This document shows positions 22,288 through 28,460 of a stretch of DNA of 41,331 bases, piece by piece. Positions within the stretch are counted from its first letter, which is position 1. Every line of letters begins with the position of its first letter. The notes under the pieces are model-generated. The model saw nothing but the letters and a program-made list of their open reading frames with translations. It made no database searches and had not been told where the DNA came from. A program made the translations under genes and the position numbers. Where the stretch lies: the IMG/VR virus record IMGVR_UViG_3300031920_000248, positions 1 to 41,331 of that record; one strand, 5' to 3'. The stretch is from a virus.

Positions 22288-22563
22288 ATGAGTCGTGAAA
22301 ATAGTGATAGGCCCGCGTTGGTGTGGGAGGAAATTGATCGATTTGTTTCGGGCCAGGTAACGGGCGTGGTTCAATCGACAGTATTGGCCAACGGGAACCG
22401 GAGGTACTCCTACCGGATAGGACGCACCTCCCGTACCAGTCCAGATAAACCTTTCCCCTTTCTCGGCCCCCGTGACATACACAGCCAGCGCCAGGTGTTG
22501 AGCGAGATTGAAATTTGCATTGAAAATGCCCGAGAGTGCTTAGGGCAGGATAGGCTGAGTTAA
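22288..22563 (+). CDS. Hypothetical protein
   Basis: 91 residues, starting three bases after the ThyX stop. It has a charged N-terminus, a beta segment (VTGVVQSTVLANGNRRYSYRIG) and a C-terminal helix (QRQVLSEIEICIENARECL). No named family. Position after ThyX suggests co-transcription. Confidence 0.6.
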   Translation: MSRENSDRPALVWEEIDRFVSGQVTGVVQSTVLANGNRRYSYRIGRTSRTSPDKPFPFLGPRDIHSQRQVLSEIEICIENARECLGQDRLS

Positions 22564-22564
22564 G

Positions 22565-22639
22565 ATGACGACGGTAGGTATGTGGATAGTAGGGTTTGTG
22601 GGTCTTTGCGTTTCCGCAGGCTGGTATGTGGGCGACTGA
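22565..22639 (+). CDS. 24-residue membrane microprotein
   Basis: ATG 22565 opens one base after the preceding TAA. The peptide (MTTVGMWIVGFVGLCVSAGW...) is a single hydrophobic span with a short C-terminal tail. No strong ribosome-binding site is seen, so translational coupling would be needed. It lies with three other tiny membrane proteins. Confidence 0.4.
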   Translation: MTTVGMWIVGFVGLCVSAGWYVGD

Positions 22640-22686
22640 AACTGATAGGGTTTTGGTTCATTTTTAAGAGTGTTTAGGAGATTACA

Positions 22687-22890
22687 ATGTTGAAATTTTG
22701 TGTAGGGTTGTCATTGGTGTGTTTCATGCTTTTCGTACCAGCGTGCGCGAGCAATACGGCAGAGCCGTTGCCCGCACCTTTGGCAGTTGTTGTGGAAGTG
22801 CCGGATCCTCAATCGTGTTTGTTGGAGACTACTCCCGATTGTGATGTTCCGGCCGAAGTTGATCCTATGGTCCCGGCTACGAATGATTGA
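22687..22890 (+). CDS. Small lipoprotein
   Basis: 67 residues preceded by TTTAGGAGA. A signal sequence (LKFCVGLSLVCFMLFVPAC) ends in a lipobox-like VPAC at Cys 20, followed by a proline- and acid-rich tail with two more Cys. Small phage lipoproteins can be outer-membrane spanins or superinfection-exclusion factors. The absence of a nearby endolysin makes the lysis role uncertain. The presence of a lipobox with a Pro at -2 is slightly atypical. Confidence 0.6.
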   Translation: MLKFCVGLSLVCFMLFVPACASNTAEPLPAPLAVVVEVPDPQSCLLETTPDCDVPAEVDPMVPATND

Positions 22891-23007
22891 GGTTGTTACC
22901 GAGCTGGCAGCCTAGATGACGCGCGTATTTTTAAACGAAAATCCCCTCGGGGCTACTTGAATATGGTGTGGAATTTAGGTTGTCGGCTTTTTTTGTAGGA
23001 GTTGGCT

Positions 23008-23085
23008 ATGGATTGGTGGCTGTATCCTATGTTCTTTTTGTTGGGCGCGTTTATTGAATGGTCGATCCAAAGATATATTGGTTGA
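23008..23085 (+). CDS. 25-residue membrane microprotein
   Basis: ATG 23008 has TAGGAG seven bases upstream. The product (MDWWLYPMFFLLGAFIEW...) is one membrane span with Trp at both ends and a short basic tail (SIQRYIG). A clear ribosome-binding site and membrane-like composition support it as a real gene despite its size. Function unknown. Confidence 0.5.
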   Translation: MDWWLYPMFFLLGAFIEWSIQRYIG

Positions 23086-23104
23086 TGTGTAAGGGTGGCT
23101 CGAT

Positions 23105-23236
23105 ATGGGTTGGTTTGATTGGATTTGGGTGAACGGTTTCGATGATGTTTGGGGGTTGCGAGCGTCCATGGTTTTGGCAGGTCTCGTGGTGTCCGCGGGG
23201 ATCCTGAAAGTGCTATCGAATTGGCTTAAGGGCTAA
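23105..23236 (+). CDS. 43-residue membrane microprotein
   Basis: ATG 23105, with AAGGGTGG upstream. An amphipathic, Trp-rich N-terminus (GWFDWIWVNGFDDVWG) precedes one membrane span (ASMVLAGLVVSAGILKV) and a basic end (SNWLKG). It is the last + strand gene before the - strand operon, meeting it tail to tail with two bases between stops. A holin-like or antiholin role is possible but unsupported. Confidence 0.5.
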   Translation: MGWFDWIWVNGFDDVWGLRASMVLAGLVVSAGILKVLSNWLKG

Positions 23237-23238
23237 GT

Positions 23239-23454
23239 CTATCGTTGTACCAGTTGGCGCACGGCCTCGCTTACGCTGAGTGCCGTTTTAGCCCCACTAC
23301 TATCGATTTTAGGGTTTCCCAGAATGAAGGCGTAGATCGCTTCTAGTGAAGGTATGTCCAAAACGATACTTTTGGTTAGCGCCCCCGTGAGGTCTGTTTT
23401 CCTTCCACTACCTTTGCGGGATCCCCCCCAAGTTTTCTTAGCTGTGTTGGTCAT
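23239..23454 (-). CDS. Small WGGxRKxSGR-type DNA-binding-like protein
   Basis: 71 residues. The N-terminus KKTWGGSRKGSGRK is a basic G-x-R-x-G-x-G-R motif found at the start of many small phage and plasmid proteins. A ribbon-helix-helix-like part follows (LTKSIVLDIPSLEAIYAFI, ALSVSEAVRQLVQR). The protein at 26460 on the other strand shares the WGGxRKxSGR start and general plan. It is the last gene of the - strand operon, overlapping the previous one by four bases. Confidence 0.65.
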   Translation of the reverse strand: MTNTAKKTWGGSRKGSGRKTDLTGALTKSIVLDIPSLEAIYAFILGNPKIDSSGAKTALSVSEAVRQLVQR

Positions 23455-23768
23455 GTTTCCCCTATTGGGTTAGGTGTGGTTTCGAGGTCTATTTCGGCAA
23501 GCCTGGTTTTCAAAAATTCTCGCTCTAACTTCCTCGATTCGGTCGTCTTGAATAGTTTTCGGATTTCAAGGCGGAGTTCCGAATTCATTTCCTGGAGTGC
23601 TCTGCAATTCTCCTCAAAAAGAGTGATTTTAATTTCCGAGGCTCTTAGTTCTTCTCGGCATTTTCGGAGGCCTTTTTCCAAGTCGTAAATGTGTTCCAGC
23701 CTACTATCGTGAGGGTTTATTATGTCGGATATGGATTTAGCCTCGGATATGGTTTTGGTCTCGGTCAT
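23451..23768 (-). CDS. Coiled-coil protein
   Basis: 105 residues, of which about 25-90 form a long charged helix with heptad spacing (LEHIYDLEKGLRKCREELRASE, MNSELRLEIRKLFKT). The C-terminus is short and disordered. Both ends overlap the neighbours by four bases (ATGA), indicating translational coupling. Function unknown. Confidence 0.65.
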   Translation of the reverse strand: MTETKTISEAKSISDIINPHDSRLEHIYDLEKGLRKCREELRASEIKITLFEENCRALQEMNSELRLEIRKLFKTTESRKLEREFLKTRLAEIDLETTPNPIGET

Positions 23769-24274
23769 AGCGTCACCCCCAAATTATCAGCATGTTTATG
23801 AACGCGATCCCACAATGTTCTACGGTCTATCTCTTGGATACCTTGCAAATCCTCGCTGGCCGACGTGACCGCGATCTGAAATTGCACCCTAGTTATTCCC
23901 CAACGCACGCAATCCCCCGTGTTGTCGTAACTAGCTAACATTCTGATTTTGAGTTTACGTGGGTTAGTCACACATGATTCAGCAAATAGGTAGGTGTTCG
24001 GGTGACCGGGTATCGTAGGCGGGGTTAGTTCCTCCTGTTTCGGGGTTAGTTCCTCGAACCACGATTTATCAAAATCCGCCATTGCCAGCGCGGGGGATTC
24101 TCCGAACCCGCACACCCCCTCCTGTATGTTGCTACCGTATAGGGCGCTCCATAGGTTTCCGTCCCGCTCAAGTGACGGCTTAAACATAACAGATGGGCGT
24201 TTCAATTCCTCGGCAGTGTCCACATAGGCGTCCCTTATTTGACCGATTTCAAAGCTAATATCTGGCGTATTCAT
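23765..24274 (-). CDS. Hypothetical phage protein with GFGESPxxAMADFD motif
   Basis: 169 residues. A segment RPSVMFKPSLERDGNLWSALYG and GVCGFGESPALAMADFDKSW resembles a short domain common in phage accessory proteins (DG..W.ALYG..LQ.G..G.G.SP..A..DF). The C-terminus has helices and strands without recognisable motif. It overlaps the next gene by four bases. Function unknown. Confidence 0.65.
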   Translation of the reverse strand: MNTPDISFEIGQIRDAYVDTAEELKRPSVMFKPSLERDGNLWSALYGSNIQEGVCGFGESPALAMADFDKSWFEELTPKQEELTPPTIPGHPNTYLFAESCVTNPRKLKIRMLASYDNTGDCVRWGITRVQFQIAVTSASEDLQGIQEIDRRTLWDRVHKHADNLGVTL

Positions 24275-24277
24275 GAT

Positions 24278-24511
24278 CTATTCCTCGTATCCTTTCAGTT
24301 TTGATTCGTCCCAACAGGCACCTTCCCATTGTCTTTTGGTGACTGTTTTTAGGTCCACACCATAGGCGTCGTAATCACGGTATCCGTTTATCAGCCCTAT
24401 TACGATATTCACTACTACCCATTTGGCGTCGATACCGCTACGGACTAGATAACCCCCGAACATTTTGTGGTGTCGTAAAGCGGTTCTTCTGGATGTCTCT
24501 TTGATGTCCAT
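24278..24511 (-). CDS. Small hypothetical protein
   Basis: 77 residues. The ATG at 24511 has AAGGGAAAG upstream, so this start is preferred over longer readings that run into the neighbouring gene. Sequence contains a hydrophobic stretch (WVVVNIVIGLINGYRDY) and a final charged segment (WDESKLKGYEE). No family recognised. Confidence 0.6.
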   Translation of the reverse strand: MDIKETSRRTALRHHKMFGGYLVRSGIDAKWVVVNIVIGLINGYRDYDAYGVDLKTVTKRQWEGACWDESKLKGYEE

Positions 24512-24537
24512 AGTTCTTTCCCTTGGTTGGTTGTTGC

Positions 24538-25011
24538 TTAGTAGTAATTGCGATCTTCTTTGAGAGCTTTGAGAATGAGGCCTATACTCATTTGAGCTTG
24601 CCGCGCGCCCATGCCCTTGTCTAGCCTCCATTGGGTCCAACAGCCGATAACATCCTCCACCATAGGCATTTGGGTGAGGGCTATGCGGTAAGAACTACCT
24701 GCCAATATCTGGTAGATCACGCGGTCTCCCCATTTCTCCATGAGTTGAGCGTGAACCAACTTGCACCATGAGGCCGTTGCTTCTTGTGATAGGTCGCCCA
24801 AATATACGTCGTAAGGTTCGATCACTTGGTCTGGCATTATCAATCCGTATTTTGCCGAGAGTATCCCGTATGTGTCGTGACGTTTTTGGATCCACGCCAA
24901 GGATTTTTTGAAAAAGGGGCTCGCGTATAATTCGGCGGCGGGGGCCGCGTGGTCAAGTTTGGTTTTCGAACAGGCAATAAGCCCGACGCGTCCTGAGTTA
25001 CGTGGTGTCAT
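24538..25011 (-). CDS. DUF6884/YaaA-like protein
   Basis: 157 residues from ATG at 25011, with AAGGAAGG upstream. The start RVGLIACSKTKLDHAAPAAEL, then LYASPFFKKSLAW and TYGILSAKYGLI...VIEPYDVYL, matches the DUF6884 pattern (CSK.KL...A..LY.S..F.K, ILSAKYGLL, PYD). This domain is related to the YaaA fold and occurs in phages and in proteins linked with nucleic-acid modification; its catalytic role is not established. The conserved CSKxKL and SAKYGL residues are all present, so it is likely active. Confidence 0.75.
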   Translation of the reverse strand: MTPRNSGRVGLIACSKTKLDHAAPAAELYASPFFKKSLAWIQKRHDTYGILSAKYGLIMPDQVIEPYDVYLGDLSQEATASWCKLVHAQLMEKWGDRVIYQILAGSSYRIALTQMPMVEDVIGCWTQWRLDKGMGARQAQMSIGLILKALKEDRNYY

Positions 25012-25063
25012 GGTCAACCTTCCTTAGGGGGTGTTCGCTTCTTCTCAGTGGTTGTTCGTTTCT

Positions 25064-25270
25064 CTAGCCAGCAACCGAGTGCCAATCTTCAGAGGTCCAA
25101 TCGTCGGGACAACAAGGGCAGCGTTCCCAAGTGTCAAATGGCGAAAGAAACCAATCACCACAAGGCGTGTCGCAATTGCGAAATAACTTGCTCGCTGCAA
25201 CGTCGCGCTGTTGAGCGTTGGTGTAGCCATCATCAGAATCTTGCATTTCTTTTTGTTCTTGGCTTGTCAT
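25064..25270 (-). CDS. Small acidic Cys-motif protein, first gene of the - strand operon
   Basis: 68 residues. It has a Gln/Asp-rich start, then Cys residues in NCDTPCGDW and CPCC that may bind zinc, and several Trp and Asp. GAGGAGAGCGA lies two bases before the ATG, the same arrangement as four + strand genes. It is the first gene behind the promoter at 25308, so it is expected to be among the most strongly made products of this operon. Function unknown. Confidence 0.65.
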   Translation of the reverse strand: MTSQEQKEMQDSDDGYTNAQQRDVAASKLFRNCDTPCGDWFLSPFDTWERCPCCPDDWTSEDWHSVAG

Positions 25271-25307
25271 TGTCGCTCTCCTCAGTGTTTTCGTTTGCTA
25301 CACTCAA

Positions 25308-25336
25308 AGAATAATTGAGGGGGCTTGATTTGTCAA
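25308..25336 (-). promoter_or_regulatory. Near-consensus sigma70 promoter (- strand)
   Basis: Read on the - strand, TTGACA (25336-25331) and TATTCT (25313-25308) are separated by exactly 17 bases. This is the best sigma70 match in the window. It faces the - strand operon, 38 bases before the first start codon, and is back to back with the + promoter at 25385. Confidence 0.85.
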
Positions 25337-25384
25337 CAACTAATCAACATGAAACGAAAATAGTTTTCAAGAGGTCGTATGCTG

Positions 25385-25420
25385 TTGCGGGAACTTGGAT
25401 AGGGGTGTACTCTATCAAGT
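25385..25420 (+). promoter_or_regulatory. Sigma70-like promoter with operator-like sequence (site 2)
   Basis: TTGCGG (25385-25390), a 17-base spacer, and TACTCT preceded by TG (25408-25413). From the -35 to the AAC after the palindrome, 31 of 39 bases match the site at 9477, including TAGGG, TGTAC and TATCAAGTAAC at identical spacing. The inverted repeat is weaker here (ACTTGgATAG against CTATCAAGT, needing a one-base offset). It drives the second accessory block. Confidence 0.7.
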
Positions 25421-25439
25421 AACGGAAGGGGCTTCAGTT

Positions 25440-25463
25440 ATGGCTAAGAAGTTGGAATATTGA
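25440..25463 (+). other. Seven-codon reading frame ending in TGA, in frame with the downstream gene
   Basis: ATG 25440 follows GGAAGGGG at ideal spacing, encodes MAKKLEY, and stops at TGA 25461-25463. The same frame then stays open for 43 codons, reaching ATG 25593 and the rest of the gene ending at 25892. It may be a leader peptide, a leaky stop, or the broken start of a longer protein. Confidence 0.5.
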
Positions 25464-25533
25464 GCGAGTAAAGCGCGGTTTGTCTTAAACGGTGTTGATT
25501 TGGGGAGTATCGATAATGTGTCTGTTACAGGCT

Positions 25534-25563
25534 CGATTGACTATTCGAATGTAGAGTCAATCG
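25534..25563 (+). promoter_or_regulatory. Leader hairpin
   Basis: CGATTGACT (25534-25542) pairs perfectly with AGTCAATCG (25555-25563) around a 12-base loop. It sits in the 170-base stretch between the promoter at 25385 and the first strong start at 25593. It could act with the short leader frame, or simply be part of the open frame. Confidence 0.4.
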
Positions 25564-25592
25564 ATTGCCGTGAATCTGAGAAGGGGAAAGAA

Positions 25593-25892
25593 ATGTTTAA
25601 GTGGGAAAAGGTTGAGGATCGTGTTTACGTTTTTGAAGCGCAAATTGAGTACACGCCTCCACATGCTAGGTTACCGAAGGTCCATAATCTGAAAATGCAG
25701 ATTGATGGATCTTTGGGAGATTACTGCGTGTCGCGATTCAGCGAGATTTTGTATTGCTGGGAAATGCTGACAGAGGATTCCATTTTCAAAAGTCTGGGTG
25801 ATGCTGAGCAGTTTGCCGCGTTTTGGCGTGCCGAGGTTATCCGCCAGGGCACGTTGTGTCCTGTGGAATTGTCTAGGCCTCGATGGCTATGA
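25593..25892 (+). CDS. Hypothetical protein, first full gene after promoter 2
   Basis: 99 residues from ATG 25593, preceded by AAGGGGAAAG. The sequence begins FKWEKVEDRVYVFEAQIEY and continues with LKMQIDGSLGDYC and a helical end (SLGDAEQFAAFWRAEVIRQG). The upstream frame is open back to a TGA at 25461; if that stop were read through or is an error, a product of about 150 residues starting MAKKLEY would result (VLNGVDLGSIDNVSV). No family recognised. Confidence 0.55.
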   Translation: MFKWEKVEDRVYVFEAQIEYTPPHARLPKVHNLKMQIDGSLGDYCVSRFSEILYCWEMLTEDSIFKSLGDAEQFAAFWRAEVIRQGTLCPVELSRPRWL

Positions 25893-26104
25893 GTTACGGG
25901 GCTAGTTGTAGTTGCAATGGTTGTGGGTCATATGCTGTGAATGACGATCCCGATCGAGTTTTTTGTGACCCTTGTTATTGGGTGAATATCGCGAATGAGG
26001 CCCTGTTAGAGGTATCGAGGCTGCGTGACGCAATACGGGAGATCAAAGAGGACCATGACGGCGAGTGTTATTGTTGCCCTGGCAACGATGCCAAGTTTAG
26101 ATAA
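25883..26104 (+). CDS. Small zinc-binding protein
   Basis: 73 residues, overlapping the upstream gene by ten bases. CSCNGC and CDPC within the first 33 residues form a likely treble-clef zinc site, followed by a helix (ANEALLEVSRLRDAIREI) and a second Cys cluster (CYCC). Function unknown; small proteins of this kind are common in phage accessory regions. Confidence 0.65.
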   Translation: MAMSYGASCSCNGCGSYAVNDDPDRVFCDPCYWVNIANEALLEVSRLRDAIREIKEDHDGECYCCPGNDAKFR

Positions 26105-26114
26105 GGGGGTTTTT

Positions 26115-26414
26115 ATGTGTTTTTGTGGCGATTCAGCGTGTCCGAATTGTGGTTTTTTGCAGGGAACATTTGGGAACGATGTTCCCAAGAAACCAAACCC
26201 TTCTAAGGCGATCTACGAGGTGTTAGTCAGGCACCCTAACGGGTTGGGGTTAGGCGAGGTGGTTGCTCTTGTGTCTCAACAGATACCTGGGATTGCCTTG
26301 TCTACTGTGGGCCGGTTGCTGTGCCTTATGGCGATTGAGCGGTGGGTTACCTCGGTAGGGACTACCTATTTTGCCTCCGGTCCTAACGGTATGCCCCTAT
26401 CAGAGGTTGGTTGA
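26115..26414 (+). CDS. Zinc-motif protein with winged-helix-like domain
   Basis: 99 residues from ATG 26115, with AAGGGGG upstream. The N-terminus MCFCGDSACPNCG is a four-Cys site. The rest (KAIYEVLVRHPNGLGLGEVVALV, ALSTVGRLLCLMAIERWVTSVG) fits a small winged-helix DNA-binding fold. This suggests a transcription regulator, perhaps for this operon. No named family. Confidence 0.65.
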   Translation: MCFCGDSACPNCGFLQGTFGNDVPKKPNPSKAIYEVLVRHPNGLGLGEVVALVSQQIPGIALSTVGRLLCLMAIERWVTSVGTTYFASGPNGMPLSEVG

Positions 26415-26459
26415 CGGGATCTTCTTGGTTGCGTATGTATGGATTAGAGGAGAGCGAGT

Positions 26460-26669
26460 ATGGTTAAAAAGAAAAAGAAGTTGTGGGGCGGCCCGCGAAA
26501 GAATTCAGGACGGCCCGCGTCGTTACCTGAGGGTAGCGTAAGGTGGAATGTATGGTTGTCGCAAAGGCATCTATCGTTTTTGCAAATCGTTTCCGATCAA
26601 TTGGGATTGGGCGGTAAGGCCCCCGCATTGCGTAGGATCCTGGACGACAAACTACAAACAGAAGAGTAG
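26460..26669 (+). CDS. Small WGGxRKxSGR-type basic protein
   Basis: 69 residues. It opens with MVKKKKKLWGGPRKNSGRP, the same basic motif as the - strand protein at 23239, and continues with a ribbon-helix-helix-like part (VRWNVWLSQRHLSFLQIVSD, APALRRILDDKL). GAGGAGAGCGA (26447-26457) lies two bases before ATG. Likely DNA binding; role unknown. Confidence 0.65.
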   Translation: MVKKKKKLWGGPRKNSGRPASLPEGSVRWNVWLSQRHLSFLQIVSDQLGLGGKAPALRRILDDKLQTEE

Positions 26670-26677
26670 GTTCAAAA

Positions 26678-27832
26678 ATGACGAAAAAAGATACGGTGGA
26701 TATCCATCCGTACGCCAATCTGTTCCCCCAAATCGAGAACGGTGAGTTTGATGATTTGGTGGCGGATATCAAAAAGAACGGGTTGATCTCCCCAATAGTT
26801 CTGGCATCGGATGGCAGAATTGCCGACGGCAAAAACCGTTACCGCGCGTGTGTTGAGGCGGGGGTTACGCCAAGGTACGAGCATTGGAAGGGCACGCCGG
26901 AGGATCTTCTTGATCACGTAATCGCAATGAATGTGAAACGTCGCCATTTGACCGAGAGTCAACGATCGATGGTGGCGGCCAAATTGGTTACCACGGTACA
27001 GGGGAGGCAACCGACCAAACCCCAAACCGGCCAGGTGGCCGGTTTAAGTCAGGAACAAGCCTCGAGGCAAATGAGCGTGGGTGAGCGTACCGTTAGGAGG
27101 GCCCAAAAGGTTTTGACCGCGGGCGTTAAGAGCCTCCAAACCGCCGTTACACAGGGCAAGATCACGGCGGCGGGGGGTGCTGTTGTTTCCCTGTTGTCAA
27201 AGGTGGAGCAACGTGAGGTTGTTACCCGCGTTTTGGATGGTGCCGCGCGTAATGCCAAGGTAGCGATGAAGCAACTGCGGACCGAAAAGCAGATCAAGGC
27301 GATAGAGAATTCGGAAGCCAATAAGGTGGAAGGTAGCTATTCGGTGGTGGTGGTGGATCCACCGTGGCGCTACGAGAAACGGCGGGAGGATACGACACAA
27401 CGGGGAAAAGTGACCTATCCCGATATGACTGAGGCTGAGATTGCGGGGCTCAAGATACCCGGTAAGGACGATTCGATTTTGTTCTTGTGGACAACTAACG
27501 CGCACCTAGTTACCGGCGAATCCCCGAGGGTAGCGCACGCATGGGGTTACACACCGAAAACGCTGCTAACGTGGCGTAAGCCCCGTATGGGTGTCGGGGA
27601 TTGGGCTCGAGGCCAAACGGAACACTGCATTGTGGCAGTCAAAGGCGACTATAAGTTGAAGTCGGTTCCTTCCACTATTTTCGACGCTAAAACAGGGAAA
27701 CATTCCCAAAAACCTGACGAGTTCTACTCCATCGTCGAGAAATGTTGTCCCGGTTCGAAGTGCGAATTGTTTGCGCGTAAAAAGCGAAAGGGTTGGGAGC
27801 AAGACGGGTCGGAATTAGGTTCAATTGAGTAG
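26678..27832 (+). CDS. ParB-like/MT-A70 adenine methyltransferase fusion
   Basis: 384 residues in two parts. Residues 1-85 are a ParB/sulfiredoxin-like domain (VDIHPYANLFP, LVADIKKNGLISPIVLASDGRIADGKNRYRAC), then a helical linker with an HTH-like stretch (LSQEQASRQMSVGERTVRRAQ). The second half is an MT-A70-type N6-adenine methyltransferase: SVVVVDPPWRYEKRRE has the catalytic DPPW near residue 226. ILFLWTTNAHL and WRKPRMGVGDWARGQTEHCIVAVKG follow, and a C-terminal RKKRKGWEQDG. Such fusions occur in phages and plasmids and probably methylate phage DNA against host restriction. Target site unknown. An internal palindrome lies at 27024. Confidence 0.9.
   Translation: MTKKDTVDIHPYANLFPQIENGEFDDLVADIKKNGLISPIVLASDGRIADGKNRYRACVEAGVTPRYEHWKGTPEDLLDHVIAMNVKRRHLTESQRSMVAAKLVTTVQGRQPTKPQTGQVAGLSQEQASRQMSVGERTVRRAQKVLTAGVKSLQTAVTQGKITAAGGAVVSLLSKVEQREVVTRVLDGAARNAKVAMKQLRTEKQIKAIENSEANKVEGSYSVVVVDPPWRYEKRREDTTQRGKVTYPDMTEAEIAGLKIPGKDDSILFLWTTNAHLVTGESPRVAHAWGYTPKTLLTWRKPRMGVGDWARGQTEHCIVAVKGDYKLKSVPSTIFDAKTGKHSQKPDEFYSIVEKCCPGSKCELFARKKRKGWEQDGSELGSIE
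27024..27045. repeat. Perfect palindrome inside the ParB-methyltransferase gene
   Basis: AAACCGGCC (27024-27032), AGGT, GGCCGGTTT (27037-27045). The nine-base arms are identical to the inner arms of the terminator-like hairpin at 10005-10030. Here it encodes part of a linker (QTGQVAGL), where such exact symmetry is not needed for the protein. Confidence 0.8.
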
Positions 27833-27842
27833 GGGGATAGCC

Positions 27843-28460
27843 ATGTCTAAGTATGTGACCAAAACCAGCATTGCGTTAACCATGATTGTCCCAACTGTGA
27901 TTACCATAATCGCCATAGCCGCGTGGTTGACTCCTCAAGAATGGGAAGTGGGGCCCGCGATATTGTTGATTACCGTGGTAGTCGGATCGTGGCTGTGGGC
28001 CGCTACATTCGTTTACAGGCAATATGTGACCCAACCGTCGTTTACGGTCCTTGGGGCTGCTGTATGGGCCTCTGAGGTGCCTAGGTTACAACTTTCCGAG
28101 GTCCGAAGGGCCCTATATTTCTTTTGTACCTATTTTGAGGCTAGTAACCTCCATATTTTGAACGCGGGCTTAGATCCTAAGGATTCTCTGTGGGCTATGT
28201 GGCGCGACGCGCGGGTGGAATTTACGCAGGGTAAGCCATGGTTAGGTGCCCGACAGGTAGCAGGCATGCAAAAGGGTAATTGGATCAAATGTCAGTACGG
28301 GAAGGGGTTCGGCCATAATGCTTTTTTCCATGAATGTGCCCATATGGTTGACGAAATGATATTACAGGTAGAGCCCGATTACAGGCATACGGGTTTAGAG
28401 GTCTGGGAAAACATTTGCAGTATGAAGGCCAAATGGCGATTAGAGCGTGGTGAAGTTTAG
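27843..28460 (+). CDS. Membrane-anchored zincin-like metallopeptidase
   Basis: 205 residues from ATG 27843, with AGGGGGATA upstream. Two membrane spans at the N-terminus (LTMIVPTVITIIAIAAWL, and ILLITVVVGSWLWAATFVY) are followed by a cytoplasmic or periplasmic domain. FFHECAHMVDE near residue 162 contains HExxH, the zinc-binding site of gluzincin/metzincin-like peptidases; a Glu further on (GLEVWENIC) could be the third ligand. No known phage family is recognised. It overlaps the next gene by a few bases. Confidence 0.65.
   Translation: MSKYVTKTSIALTMIVPTVITIIAIAAWLTPQEWEVGPAILLITVVVGSWLWAATFVYRQYVTQPSFTVLGAAVWASEVPRLQLSEVRRALYFFCTYFEASNLHILNAGLDPKDSLWAMWRDARVEFTQGKPWLGARQVAGMQKGNWIKCQYGKGFGHNAFFHECAHMVDEMILQVEPDYRHTGLEVWENICSMKAKWRLERGEV

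Noticed and set aside
25461-25463. Genome-wide TGA reassignment
   Set aside because: Many confidently called genes (for example SbcC, RuvC-like and portal) end in TGA, so TGA is a working stop.
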